Shown here in pieces: positions 31,656 to 41,627 of a stretch of DNA of 46,468 nucleotides. The notes under the pieces were generated by a model. That model was given only the letters and a program-made list of their open reading frames with translations. It did not search any database and had not been told where the DNA came from. Source of the stretch: an uncultured Eubacteriales bacterium (GTDB taxonomy: Bacteria; Bacillota; Clostridia; Oscillospirales; Oscillospiraceae). The translations under genes and the position numbers were made by a program. How positions within the stretch are numbered: the stretch's first letter is position 1; every line of letters starts with the position of its first letter. The DNA lies in assembly GCA_900544945.1 (NCBI GenBank), contig UQXG01000001.1, forward strand, positions 1 to 46,468. The letters run 5' to 3'.

Positions 31656-32522
31656 TTATAGGTTGGCAATGGCGGCCATATATTCAGGCGTAGTGCCGCA
31701 GCAGCCGCCGAGCATGGTGGCTCCGTTTTCCTTGCACTTTGCCATAATGTCCGCAAACTCCGCCGGAGTCTGGGAATAGACCGCCATGCCGTCGTCGCCG
31801 ATGGTGGGAATGCCTGCGTTTGGCTTGCAGATCAGGGGGATTTTCACGCAGCGGCGGAGTTTGGTCACAAGATAGGGGGTCATCATGTCCGCGCTGACAC
31901 AGTTGAAGCCCACGGCCACCGCCCCGGAATCCTCCAGAGATTTGAGAGCCGCTCCGGCATCCGCCCCGGAGAACAGGGAGCCGTCGGGCTGCATAGTGAA
32001 GGAATACATGGCGGCATCCGCCCCCTCCAGCTCGGCGGCGCAGAGAATGGCCTCCGCCTCCTGCTGATAGAGGAGCGTTTCGCCAATGAGTAAGTCCGCG
32101 CCGCCGGCGATCAGGCCGTGAATCTGGCGGCGATAGTTTTCCACCATCAGATCGAAGGCCTCTGCGTCCCAGCTGTCGCAGAAATTGGCAAGGGTCGTCA
32201 GATCTCCCGCAATCAGGCAGCCTGGGGCGGCAGACCGGGACAGGGCGACCAGAGCCTCGTTGATGGCTTCCGTCTGACCGTCCAGCCCAAAGCGCTTCAG
32301 GGCGATGGGCTGAGCCTGGAAGGTAGGGGCGTAGATAATCTGACAGCCTGCCTGGGCGTAGGCACGCTGGAGCGCCACCAGAGGCTCCGGATTGGCAAGA
32401 ATCCATTCCTCCGAGCAGCAGCCCTTGGGCATACCGGAATTTCGCAGATTGGAGCCGGTGGCACCGTCCAGAATGTGGACGCCTCCGGCAATCTTGTCTT
32501 GCAGCGCTTGCCTTGTCAGCAT
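31656..32522 (-). CDS. Homocysteine S-methyltransferase domain protein
   Basis: The 288-residue protein is a zinc-dependent homocysteine-binding methyltransferase domain, as at the N-terminus of MetH or in BhmT/MmuM. HILDGATGSNL starts the domain; Cys in VGFNCVS (about 207) and GGCCGTTP with Cys274 and Cys275 are the zinc ligands. No folate or cobalamin domains follow, so the methyl donor is unknown. The start is chosen at 32522 with GAGGG seven bases before it; upstream in-frame sequence runs antisense through the neighbouring gene. Confidence 0.88.
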   Translation of the reverse strand: MLTRQALQDKIAGGVHILDGATGSNLRNSGMPKGCCSEEWILANPEPLVALQRAYAQAGCQIIYAPTFQAQPIALKRFGLDGQTEAINEALVALSRSAAPGCLIAGDLTTLANFCDSWDAEAFDLMVENYRRQIHGLIAGGADLLIGETLLYQQEAEAILCAAELEGADAAMYSFTMQPDGSLFSGADAGAALKSLEDSGAVAVGFNCVSADMMTPYLVTKLRRCVKIPLICKPNAGIPTIGDDGMAVYSQTPAEFADIMAKCKENGATMLGGCCGTTPEYMAAIANL

Positions 32523-32556
32523 GGTTATCCCTCGCAGTTCTAGTTTCTTAGGGCGT

Positions 32557-32585
32557 ATTATAAAGGAAACGGAAGGAAAATGCAA
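32557..32585 (-). promoter_or_regulatory. Promoter of the methyltransferase gene
   Basis: TTGCAT (32585-32580), 17 bases, TATAAT (32562-32557). Confidence 0.8.
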
Positions 32586-32590
32586 GTGCA

Positions 32591-32619
32591 TTGACGATTT
32601 CGATTTTTTCTGGTAGGAT
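32591..32619 (+). promoter_or_regulatory. Promoter of the M29 aminopeptidase gene
   Basis: TTGACG (32591-32596), 17 bases, TAGGAT (32614-32619) with extended TGG. It is back to back with the minus-strand promoter, with five bases between the -35 elements. Confidence 0.7.
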
Positions 32620-32648
32620 AAGGAAAATGGTAGGAAGGAGCCGGAAGT

Positions 32649-33872
32649 ATGAAAAAATCCGTATTGCAGGCCTATGCCCGGCTGATTGTCCGCTGCGGCG
32701 TGAATGTTCAGCCCGGCCAGGAGGTTATGATTTACGCGGGGCTCGACCAGCCGGAGTTTGTGGAGCTGGTTGTCAAAGAGGCCTACGCAGCCAAAGCCAA
32801 AAAGGTGATTGTGGAGTGGAGCTATCAGCCCTTGGAAAAGCTCCATCTGCGCCATCAGTCCCTGAAAACTCTGGGCACGGTGGAAGCCTGGGAGCGGGAG
32901 CGGCAGGAGCACATGTGTCAGGTGCTCCCGGCAAGAATTTATCTGGAATCCGACGACCCAGACGGCCTGAAGGGCATGAATCTGAATAAGGCCGCCAAGG
33001 CCAGACAATTGCGTTATCCCATTCTGAAGCCCTACCGGGATCGGCGGGAAAACCGGGATCAGTGGTGCATTGCGGCGGTGCCCGGAAAGAAGTGGGCGAA
33101 GAAGGTGTTTCCGGGACTTCGCACCAGCACGGCGGTGGAAAAGCTCTGGCAGGCCATCTTCAGTGCCTCCCGGGTGACGGAAGACCCCATTGCCGCATGG
33201 GAAGCCCACAACGCCGACCTGAAAGCCCGCTGCGCCTACCTGAACGGTCTGCATATTCGTTCTTTGCACTACCGGGCGGATAACGGCACCGATCTGACCG
33301 TGGAGATGATTCCCCAGGCCATCTGGTGCGGCGGCCGGGAGGACAGCCTCCAAGGCGTTTCCTTCAATCCGAACATTCCTTCCGAGGAATGCTTCATTTC
33401 CCCCATGCGGGGCAAGGCGGAGGGAATTGTGTATGCCACCAAGCCCCTGAGCTATCAGGGTCAGCTCATCGAGGACTTCTGGTTCCGTTTTGAAAAGGGG
33501 AAAGTGGTGAAGGCCGGAGCCCGGACGGGGGAGAACCTGCTGCAAACCATGATTGCCATGGACGAGGGTGCGGCTTACCTGGGCGAGTGCGCCCTGGTTC
33601 CCCAGCGCAGTCCCATCGCCGAAATGGGCTTTCTGTTCTATAACACTCTTTTTGACGAGAATGCTGCCTGTCATCTGGCGCTGGGCTGCGGCTTTGCCGA
33701 TACCATTGAAAATTTCCAGAACCGCTCGCTGGAGGAATGCCGGGAGCTGGGCGTCAATGACTCCATGATTCACGAGGATTTTATGATCGGCTGCGACAGC
33801 ATGGACATTGACGCCATTTGCGAAAACGGTCAGGTGATGCCGGTTTTCCGAAAGGGAAACTGGGCATTTTAA
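32649..33872 (+). CDS. M29-family (thermophilic-type) aminopeptidase
   Basis: The 407-residue zinc/cobalt enzyme removes N-terminal residues from peptides in the cytosol. The family pattern is visible: SEECFISPMRG with metal-binding Glu, FRFEKGKV, GECALVP, HLALG and HEDFMIG with metal-binding His and Asp. Length fits the family. AAGGAG lies eight bases before the ATG. It is divergent from the methyltransferase gene and ends before the rpmE promoter. Confidence 0.9.
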   Translation: MKKSVLQAYARLIVRCGVNVQPGQEVMIYAGLDQPEFVELVVKEAYAAKAKKVIVEWSYQPLEKLHLRHQSLKTLGTVEAWERERQEHMCQVLPARIYLESDDPDGLKGMNLNKAAKARQLRYPILKPYRDRRENRDQWCIAAVPGKKWAKKVFPGLRTSTAVEKLWQAIFSASRVTEDPIAAWEAHNADLKARCAYLNGLHIRSLHYRADNGTDLTVEMIPQAIWCGGREDSLQGVSFNPNIPSEECFISPMRGKAEGIVYATKPLSYQGQLIEDFWFRFEKGKVVKAGARTGENLLQTMIAMDEGAAYLGECALVPQRSPIAEMGFLFYNTLFDENAACHLALGCGFADTIENFQNRSLEECRELGVNDSMIHEDFMIGCDSMDIDAICENGQVMPVFRKGNWAF

Positions 33873-33910
33873 GAGGCCGACAACTTTTTTCAAAATTCCA
33901 AAAATAATGC

Positions 33911-33939
33911 TTGCATTCTTCCCGGCAATGTGATATGAT
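33911..33939 (+). promoter_or_regulatory. Promoter of rpmE
   Basis: TTGCAT (33911-33916), 17 bases, TATGAT (33934-33939). The leader of about 60 bases contains a weak hairpin AGGGTGC/GTGCCCT (33963-33979), which might be an L31 leader. Confidence 0.75.
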
Positions 33940-34006
33940 ATCCGGGCGATTGAAGATTGCTTAGGGTGCTTTGTGCCCTTTAACTGATACGAAAGAGGTG
34001 AACGAA

Positions 34007-34207
34007 ATGAAGGAAGGTATCCATCCCAAGTACGAACAGACCACTATCCGCTGTGCCTGCGGCAATGTCTTTACGACCGGTTCTACCAAGAAGGACATTC
34101 GTGTTGAGATCTGCTCCAAGTGCCACCCTTTCTATACCGGCAAGCAGAAGCTGGTTGACACCGGTGGACGGGTTGATCGCTTCAACAAGCGTTTTGGCTT
34201 GAAGTAA
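34007..34207 (+). CDS. rpmE: 50S ribosomal protein L31 (zinc-binding form)
   Basis: The 66-residue protein begins MKEGIHPKYEQTTIRCACG and contains CACG and CSKCHPFYTGKQ, the four-Cys C+ form that binds zinc. GAGGTG precedes ATG 34007; an upstream in-frame ATG lies in the leader and is not used by the family. It is a single-gene unit with its own promoter and terminator. Confidence 0.97.
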   Translation: MKEGIHPKYEQTTIRCACGNVFTTGSTKKDIRVEICSKCHPFYTGKQKLVDTGGRVDRFNKRFGLK

Positions 34208-34219
34208 GAGCAGAAAATT

Positions 34220-34250
34220 CCGCACTACGGATTCGTGGTGCGGATTTTTT
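34220..34250 (+). terminator. Terminator of rpmE
   Basis: CCGCAC and ACG (34220-34229) pair with CGT and GTGCGG (34234-34243), followed by A and six T residues. Confidence 0.85.
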
Positions 34251-34271
34251 GTTTTTTCTTGCGAAAAACAG

Positions 34272-34301
34272 TTGTCCCCGGGTGGGCGGATGTGCTATAC
34301 T
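34272..34301 (+). promoter_or_regulatory. Promoter of the hflX-to-rpsA operon
   Basis: TTGTCC (34272-34277), 18 bases, TATACT (34296-34301) with extended TGC. It lies 33 bases before the chosen hflX start. Confidence 0.65.
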
Positions 34302-34333
34302 AAACGATAATGAATGATGCTTCGGAGGAACCT

Positions 34334-35602
34334 ATGGAAGAAAAACTTGAAACCGCCGTCCAGGAGCGGGCGGTGCTGGTGGGACTGAACGCGGACTGCT
34401 TTTCCGAGGAGCAGACCGCCACGGAGGAATCCCTGAAGGAATTGGAGGATCTGCTGGAAACCGCCGGAGGCTTCTGCACCGGCAAAGTGCTCCAGAACCG
34501 GCATACTCCGGATTCTCACAGCTTCATCGGCGAGGGCAAGGCTCAGGAGATCCGGATGCTGGCGGAGGCCACCCAGTCCACCATGGTGATTTTTGACAAC
34601 GAGCTGTCCCCTGGAAATATCCGGGCACTGGAGGAGATTATCGGCGTGACGGTCATCGACCGCAGCGCACTGATTCTGGATATTTTTGCCCAACGGGCGA
34701 AGACCAAGGAAGGTCGGCTCCAGGTGGAGCTTGCCCAGTACAAGTATCTGCTGCCCCGGCTTTCCGGTATGGGCGCCAGCCTGTCCCGGCAGGGCGGCGG
34801 CATCGGTACCCGGGGCCCCGGCGAGACCAAGCTGGAATCCGACCGGCGGCATATCCGGGAGCGGATTACCCGGCTGGAAGAAGAATTGGAACAGGTGCGC
34901 AAGGTGCGGGCTGTCCAGCGGGAGCGGCGGATGAAGAATTCCATTCCTGTGGTTGCCATTGTGGGCTATACCAATGCAGGAAAGTCAACGCTTCTGAATC
35001 AGCTGACCAATGCGGGAATCCCCGCCAACAACCGCCTGTTCGATACCCTGGACACCACCTCCCGGCAGCTGACGGTGTCCGACAATCTGGACGTGATTCT
35101 GTCCGATACCGTGGGCTTTATTTCCAAGCTGCCCCACCACCTGGTGAACGCTTTCCACGCCACCCTAGAGGAGCTGGAATACGCCGACCTGTTGCTTCAC
35201 GTCATTGACGCTTCCGATCCGAACCTGGAAAAGCACGTTGCCGTGGTGGACAGGCTCATTGCCCAGCTGGCAAAGCCCGGCACTCCGGTGCTCAAGTGCT
35301 ACAACAAGGCTGACCTGGTCTACTCTGAGGATATCCCCAAGGGAAAGGACATTGTGGCCATTTCCGCCAAGCGGGGGAAAAATATGGACGGCCTTCTGAA
35401 GGCCATTGAGGAGACCCTGGGTCATTCCCGGCATCATGTGATTCTGCGCTTCCCCTACGACAAGGGCGGCATGGTGGAGACTCTCCACGATAACGCCCAG
35501 GTCAAGAAAGTGGAATACACGGAGGCCGGCATTGAGGTGGAGACGGTTCTCGACCCCATTCTCTACGGAAGACTAGCGCAGTACATTGTGAAGGAGTGCT
35601 GA
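34334..35602 (+). CDS. hflX: GTPase HflX
   Basis: The 422-residue protein has the HflX N-terminal domain (GKVLQNRHTPDSHSFIGEGK), the glycine-rich GTRGPGETKLE segment, a coiled linker and a GTPase domain with G1 GYTNAGKST, G3 DTVGF and G4 NKAD. HflX splits stalled ribosomes, especially under stress. ATG 34334 has CGGAGGA before it and is preferred over an ATG eight codons upstream. It heads a run of tightly packed genes ending at rpsA. Confidence 0.95.
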   Translation: MEEKLETAVQERAVLVGLNADCFSEEQTATEESLKELEDLLETAGGFCTGKVLQNRHTPDSHSFIGEGKAQEIRMLAEATQSTMVIFDNELSPGNIRALEEIIGVTVIDRSALILDIFAQRAKTKEGRLQVELAQYKYLLPRLSGMGASLSRQGGGIGTRGPGETKLESDRRHIRERITRLEEELEQVRKVRAVQRERRMKNSIPVVAIVGYTNAGKSTLLNQLTNAGIPANNRLFDTLDTTSRQLTVSDNLDVILSDTVGFISKLPHHLVNAFHATLEELEYADLLLHVIDASDPNLEKHVAVVDRLIAQLAKPGTPVLKCYNKADLVYSEDIPKGKDIVAISAKRGKNMDGLLKAIEETLGHSRHHVILRFPYDKGGMVETLHDNAQVKKVEYTEAGIEVETVLDPILYGRLAQYIVKEC

Positions 35603-35606
35603 GCCC

Positions 35607-36260
35607 TTGGACGAGTATCTTGTCCCGAGTGAATACGGCGAAGACGAGTTTATCGAGAAGAAGTCCCGGTTTATCGGCCGAATCTGGCCGGTAGAGACGG
35701 AAGAAGAGGCGCTTGCCCGGATTCAGGAGATGAAAAAGAAGCACTACGATGCCACCCACAACTGCTGGGCTTACATCATCTGGGACGGAGTTGTCCGATT
35801 TTCCGACGACGGCGAGCCCGGAGGCACTGCGGGAATGCCCATGCTCCAGGTGCTCCAGCGGGAGGGCCTGTATAATGTGGTCTGCGTGGTGACCCGATAC
35901 TTCGGCGGCATTCTGCTGGGAGCAGGCGGCCTGGTGCGAGCCTACACCAAGGGTGCGAAAATCGCCGTGGACGCGGCGGGCAAGTCCATGAAGCGGGTGT
36001 GGACGGTGCTGTATGTGCCCTGTCCCTACAGCTTCTATGAGCGGGTACGGTTGGAGGCGGAAGCCTTCGGCGGCATTGTCCGTAAGGCGGACTTTGGCGC
36101 AGAGGTGGAGCTGGAGTTGTTGTTTCCCGAAGCGAAGACCCAGGCGTTTCTGGACAGGCTCACGGATATGACCGCGGGCACTGTGGAGAGTATGGAAATC
36201 GGTCAGGAATACCGGGCATTCCCGGTATCCGGGAAAGGAAGCGATTGCAGTGACGGTTAA
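35607..36260 (+). CDS. YigZ/IMPACT-family protein
   Basis: The 217-residue protein has the UPF0029 N-terminal domain (KKSRFIGRI, DDGEPGGTAGMPML and VVTRYFGGILLGAGGLVRAY) and a ferredoxin-like C-terminal half. The family is related to eukaryotic IMPACT, but its bacterial role is not settled. A TTG start at 35607 is chosen with AAGGAG ten bases before. It is four bases after hflX and overlaps dgt by 11 bases. Confidence 0.85.
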   Translation: MDEYLVPSEYGEDEFIEKKSRFIGRIWPVETEEEALARIQEMKKKHYDATHNCWAYIIWDGVVRFSDDGEPGGTAGMPMLQVLQREGLYNVVCVVTRYFGGILLGAGGLVRAYTKGAKIAVDAAGKSMKRVWTVLYVPCPYSFYERVRLEAEAFGGIVRKADFGAEVELELLFPEAKTQAFLDRLTDMTAGTVESMEIGQEYRAFPVSGKGSDCSDG

Positions 36261-37263
36261 GGAAGAACTGGAACGGTTGGAGCATAAGCGGCTGAACCCC
36301 CTGGCAGCCTTCGCCGATCAGTCCAAGGGACGACCCCGGCAGGAGGAGCCCCGGGAAGAGGATGTGCGCACCTGCTATCAGCGGGACATTGACCGAATTG
36401 TCCACAGCAAGGCCTTCCGGCGGCTGATGCACAAAACCCAGGTGTTTCTTCAGCCTGAGGGAGACCATTATCGCACCCGAATGACCCACACTCTGGAGGT
36501 GTCCCGGATTGCCGGCACCATCACCCGGGCGTTAGGGCTCAACGAGGATCTGTCCGAGGCCATCGCCATGGGACACGACCTGGGTCACACCCCCTTCGGT
36601 CACGCCGGAGAGGCGGCTTTGTCCGACTGCCTGGGCAAGCCCTTCCGTCACAACGAGCAGAGTCTGCGGGTGGTGGATATTCTGGAACGGGACGGCATGG
36701 GTCTGAATCTGACCTATGAGGTTCGCATGGGCATTGTAGGCCACACCGGCGAAACCTGGCCGGAAACCCTAGAAGGAAAGATTGTCCGGCGCAGCGACCA
36801 GATTGCCTATGTGAACCACGATATTGACGATGCCATCCGGGCGGGAATCCTCACCAATGACGACATCCCCCAGGAGATTTCCGATGTGTTGGGTCACACC
36901 CACAGCAGCCGGATCAACACCCTGGTGACGGACGTGATCGACACCTCCCGGGAGGCGGGGGCCATCTGCCTGACGCCAAAAGTCGAGCGTGCTTTGAAGG
37001 ATCTTCGCAGCTTTATGTTTGCCCGGGTCTATCGGAATCCGGTGGCCAAGGGGGAGGAGAGCAAGGCCAAGGATATGCTCAAGCGGCTCTTTGACTACTA
37101 TATTTCCCATCCGGAGGCTCTGCCGGAGGATTTTCAGCCCCAGCTGTCCTTTGACGGCATGGAGCGGACGGTCTGCGACTATATCGCCGGTATGACGGAT
37201 AACTACGCCGTGGACAAATATACGGAAATTTTCATCCCCATGGGCTGGCATGTCCGGGGATAA
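36250..37263 (+). CDS. dgt: dGTPase (HD-domain triphosphohydrolase)
   Basis: The 337-residue protein belongs to the dGTPase/dNTPase HD family, which hydrolyses dGTP to deoxyguanosine and triphosphate. THTLEVSRIA supplies the first His, GHDLGHTPFGHAGE the HD pair, and D in NHDIDDA the last ligand. GTG is the start, with the ribosome site inside yigZ. The gene is between yigZ and dnaG, and a role in controlling dGTP for replication fits the context. Confidence 0.88.
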   Translation: MTVKEELERLEHKRLNPLAAFADQSKGRPRQEEPREEDVRTCYQRDIDRIVHSKAFRRLMHKTQVFLQPEGDHYRTRMTHTLEVSRIAGTITRALGLNEDLSEAIAMGHDLGHTPFGHAGEAALSDCLGKPFRHNEQSLRVVDILERDGMGLNLTYEVRMGIVGHTGETWPETLEGKIVRRSDQIAYVNHDIDDAIRAGILTNDDIPQEISDVLGHTHSSRINTLVTDVIDTSREAGAICLTPKVERALKDLRSFMFARVYRNPVAKGEESKAKDMLKRLFDYYISHPEALPEDFQPQLSFDGMERTVCDYIAGMTDNYAVDKYTEIFIPMGWHVRG

Positions 37264-37300
37264 GAAATAACCAGAACATAATCGGGAAGGAGGGAAAATC

Positions 37301-39048
37301 ATGGCATTTCCGGAGGCCTTTCTGGACGAGCTGATTGCCAGAAATCCAATTGAAGATGTGGTAAGCCAATATGTGAACCTGAAACGCTCCGGCTCCAATC
37401 TGTTTGGCCTGTGCCCCTTCCATGGGGAGAAAACCCCCTCCTTTTCCGTTTCCCCGGATAAGGGAATCTACTACTGCTTCGGCTGTCACAAGGGCGGCAG
37501 CGTCATTAACTTCGAGATGGAAATTGAGGGCCTGAGCTATCCGGATGCCGTCCGGGCACTGGCCAAACGGGCAGGGCTGGAGGTTCCTGAGGACGAGCAG
37601 TACCAGTCCCGGTATCGCCAGCAGGAGCGGCTCTGGGCTCTCCACAAGGAGGCCGCCCGATTCTTTCACAGCCGGCTTTATGCCCCTATCGGGGCAAACG
37701 CCCTCCAATACGCCGCAGGCCGGGGAATGCCCAAATCCATTCTGACAAAATTCGGTATCGGCTATGCCCCGGACAGCTGGACGGATCTGGTAGACTACCT
37801 GCGAAGCAAGAACTATACCGATCAGGAGCTTCGGGACTCAGGGCTGGTAACGGTTTCTCAAAAGAACGGCAATCTCTTTGACCGGTTCCGGGATCGGCTG
37901 ATGTTCCCGATTATCGATGTCCGGGGGAATGTCATCGGCTTTGGCGGCCGGATTATGAACAGCAGCGACAAGTCAGCTGCCAAATACTTAAACTCCCCGG
38001 AAACCCTGATTTTCAATAAGCGAAAAAACCTCTTTGCCCTGAATCTGGCGAAAAAAAGCAAGCTGGGCTACTTAATCCTGGTGGAAGGGTACATGGATGC
38101 CATCGCCCTGCATCAGTACGGCTTTGACTGTGCGGTGGCGTCCCTGGGTACGGCTCTGACCGAGGACGGCGCAAATTTGCTGTCCCGGTACACCGAGCAG
38201 GTGGTGCTCATCTACGACGGCGACGAGGCCGGACAGAACGCCACCCAGCGAGCCATTCCCATTCTGGAAAAGGCTGGCCTTCAGGTGAAGGTGCTGAAAA
38301 TGCGGGATGCCAAGGATCCGGACGAGTATCTGAAAAAGTTCGGCGCCGACCGGTTCCGGATTCTGCTGGAGGAATCGGCTAACCGGGTGGAATACCAGCT
38401 GAACGCGATTCTGAAAAAATATGACCTCCGGGACGACGAGCAGAAGGTGCAGTACCTTCAGGAATCTGCCGGACTGATCGGTTCGCTGAGCAGTGCCGTT
38501 CAGCGGGAGGTCTACGGCGGTCGGGTGGCGGAGGCCGCGGGCATCAGTGAGGATGCCATGCGTCTGGAAGTGAATCGGGCACTGAAGCGTCGTACTTATC
38601 AAGAGAAGAAAAAGCAGGAAAAGATCGACCTGTCTCCTGCCCGGAGTTTGCAGCCAAAAGAAAAATCTATCCGCTACAGCAATCTCCGTTCGGCCAGAGC
38701 CGAGGAAATGATCATTGCCCAGGTGCTCCGGGAGCCGGCACTGTTTGCCCAGATTCCGGATTTGCAGCCGGAAATCTTTTCCTCGGAGTTTCTGGGTCGA
38801 GCCTTCCGGCAGCTTCGGGACCGTTATCACCTGGGGCTGGACGTGAGCCTTGGGGGACTTTCGGACTTTACCGCCGAGGAAATGTCCCATCTGGCGGGAA
38901 TTTCCCAGCAGCAGGGGCCGGTGAATGAGCGGAGCCTGCTGGACTGCGCCAACATCATCCGGGAGGAATACCAGAAATCCCAGACCAAAACCGAGGACGA
39001 TCTTATGCGTTTTCGGGAAAAATTGCAGAAAAGCAAAGGAATCAAAGC

Positions 39049-39052
<4 letters not shown>
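37301..39052 (+). CDS. dnaG: DNA primase
   Basis: The 583-residue enzyme makes RNA primers at the fork. Cys38-Pro-Phe-His41 and Cys59-Phe-Gly-Cys62 form the zinc site; the TOPRIM core contains VEGYMDAIALHQYG and YDGDEAGQNA. The C-terminal helicase-binding part (about 440-583) is less conserved. GGAAGGAGGG precedes the ATG. It overlaps the sigma gene by four bases, the classic dnaG-rpoD order. Confidence 0.96.
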
Positions 39053-39913
<861 letters not shown>

Positions 39914-39921
<8 letters not shown>

Positions 39922-40942
39922 ACTGGAATTTTCCTTTGAGCCGGATCCGGTGGACGCATTCCTTTCCGGCCTGAAAACGGGAGATCGGGTAGCTGCGTCC
40001 CGCCTTCTGACGCTGCTGGAAGGGGAGGACACCGAGACTCTGGAGAACGTTTTGCAAGAGCTGGAAACCGCCGGGGTAACGTTGGAGATTGACCTTCCCA
40101 AGACCCACGGCACCGGCGAGGCCGCTGCCCGTCTGCGTCAGGAGGAGCTTCTGGCGGCAGAGGGACTGAATCCCGGCCTTATGGAAGAAAGTGACCCTTT
40201 GCGGATGTATCTGGAGGAGCTGGCAGGCGTTCCCGCCTTTGGAGATGAGGCGGTTCTTGCCGCCCAGTGCGCCGAAAAGGCCGGTGGGGAAGAGCAGCTG
40301 GCAAATCTGGGCCTTTCCCGGGTCATCGAGCTGGCACAGAACTATGTGGGTTACGGCGTGCTTCTGATGGATTTGATTCAGGAGGGCAGTCTGGGTCTCT
40401 GGCAGGCCATTCAGTCCTACTGTGAGGGGGTCTATGCCGATCACCGGGATCGGTGGATTCGGTTTTATCTGGCCCGGGCGGTGATTTTACAGGCACACGC
40501 CAGCGGCGTGGGGCAGAAAATGCGCCGTGCCATGGAGGACTATCGGCAGATTGACGAGCGGCTTCTGGCCGAGCTGGGACGGAATCCCACTCTGGAGGAA
40601 ATCGCGGAGCAGCTGCATATGTCCCCGGAGGAGACGGAGGCCGTCAAAAAAACGATCGAAAACGCCCGCCTGGTTGACCGGGTGAACTGTCCGGAGGAGC
40701 CGGAGGACAGCCAGGAGCAGACCCAGGCGGTGGAGGACACGGCGCTGTTCCAGATGCGCCAGCGCATCGGAGACCTGCTGTCCGGTCTGGAGGAGACGGA
40801 TGCCCGGCTCCTGACCTTGCGCTTCGGCTTGGAGGGTGGCAAGCCCCGTACTCCGGAGGAAACAGGCAGACTGCTGGGCCTGACACCCCAGGAGGTGGTT
40901 GCCCGGGAGGCCGCCGCCCTGAGCAAATTGAGAAAGGGATAA
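39914..40942 (+). CDS. Divergent sigma-70-like protein with region 1.1-like N-terminus
   Basis: The 342-residue protein overlaps the preceding sigma gene by eight bases. Residues 12-60 (DAFLSGLKTGDRVAASRLLT) resemble sigma region 1.1; 93-108 match region 1.2; 132-170 match the region 2 helices (DLIQEGSLGLWQAI). The -10 reading segment is RDRWIRFYLARAV in place of TWWIRQAITR, and the end (TPEETGRLLGLTPQEVVAREAAALSKLR) lacks the Arg-rich ERIRQIE of region 4.2. It may bind core polymerase but probably not normal promoters. GGAGGA precedes the ATG. Confidence 0.7.
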
Positions 40943-40946
40943 GATT

Positions 40947-41627
40947 ATGGCTAAGAAAATTTCCATCGCCATTGATGGGCCTGCCGGTGCGGGCAAAAGC
41001 ACCATTGCCCGCCGCCTGGCCGCGGAAATGGACTATCATTATGTGGACACCGGTGCCATTTACCGGACGGTTGCCTACTTTTTCGACCTGTGGGGGGTTA
41101 GTCCCAAGGATATTGACGGCATTTCCCGCTACATCGACGAGCTGACCGTCAGAATTGAATACGATGCCCAGGGCGTTCAGCACATGATTATGAACGGCAT
41201 GGACGTGACCGGGGACATCCGCACTCCGGAGATTTCCCAGAAGGCCAGCCTGATTTCCGCTCACGCCATTGTCCGGGATATGCTGCTGGATATGCAGCGG
41301 GAGATTGCCCAGCAGTATGATGTGATCATGGACGGCCGGGATATCGGCACGGTGGTGCTGCCTAAGGCCACTGTAAAATTCTTCCTCACCGCCTCCCCGG
41401 AGGTTCGGGCAAAGCGACGTACCAAGGAGCTGCTGGAAAAGGGACAGAAGGCGGACTATGAGAAGATTCTCAAGGACATTCAGCAGCGGGACTACCAGGA
41501 TACCCACCGGGAGGTGGCTCCCCTGAAAATGACCCGGGATTCCGTAAAGCTGGATACCTCCGACATGACCATCGATGAGGTGATCGCCGCCATGAAGGAA
41601 ACGATTGCAAAGAAGGTGGCACCGTGA
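40947..41627 (+). CDS. cmk: Cytidylate kinase
   Basis: The 226-residue enzyme phosphorylates CMP and dCMP with ATP. The P-loop IDGPAGAGKST, DTGAIYRTVA, MDGRDIGTVVLP and the QQRDYQDTHREVAPL segment are clear. It starts four bases after the sigma-like gene. The next gene overlaps by four bases (GTGA). The cmk-ispH-rpsA order is known in Clostridia. Confidence 0.95.
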   Translation: MAKKISIAIDGPAGAGKSTIARRLAAEMDYHYVDTGAIYRTVAYFFDLWGVSPKDIDGISRYIDELTVRIEYDAQGVQHMIMNGMDVTGDIRTPEISQKASLISAHAIVRDMLLDMQREIAQQYDVIMDGRDIGTVVLPKATVKFFLTASPEVRAKRRTKELLEKGQKADYEKILKDIQQRDYQDTHREVAPLKMTRDSVKLDTSDMTIDEVIAAMKETIAKKVAP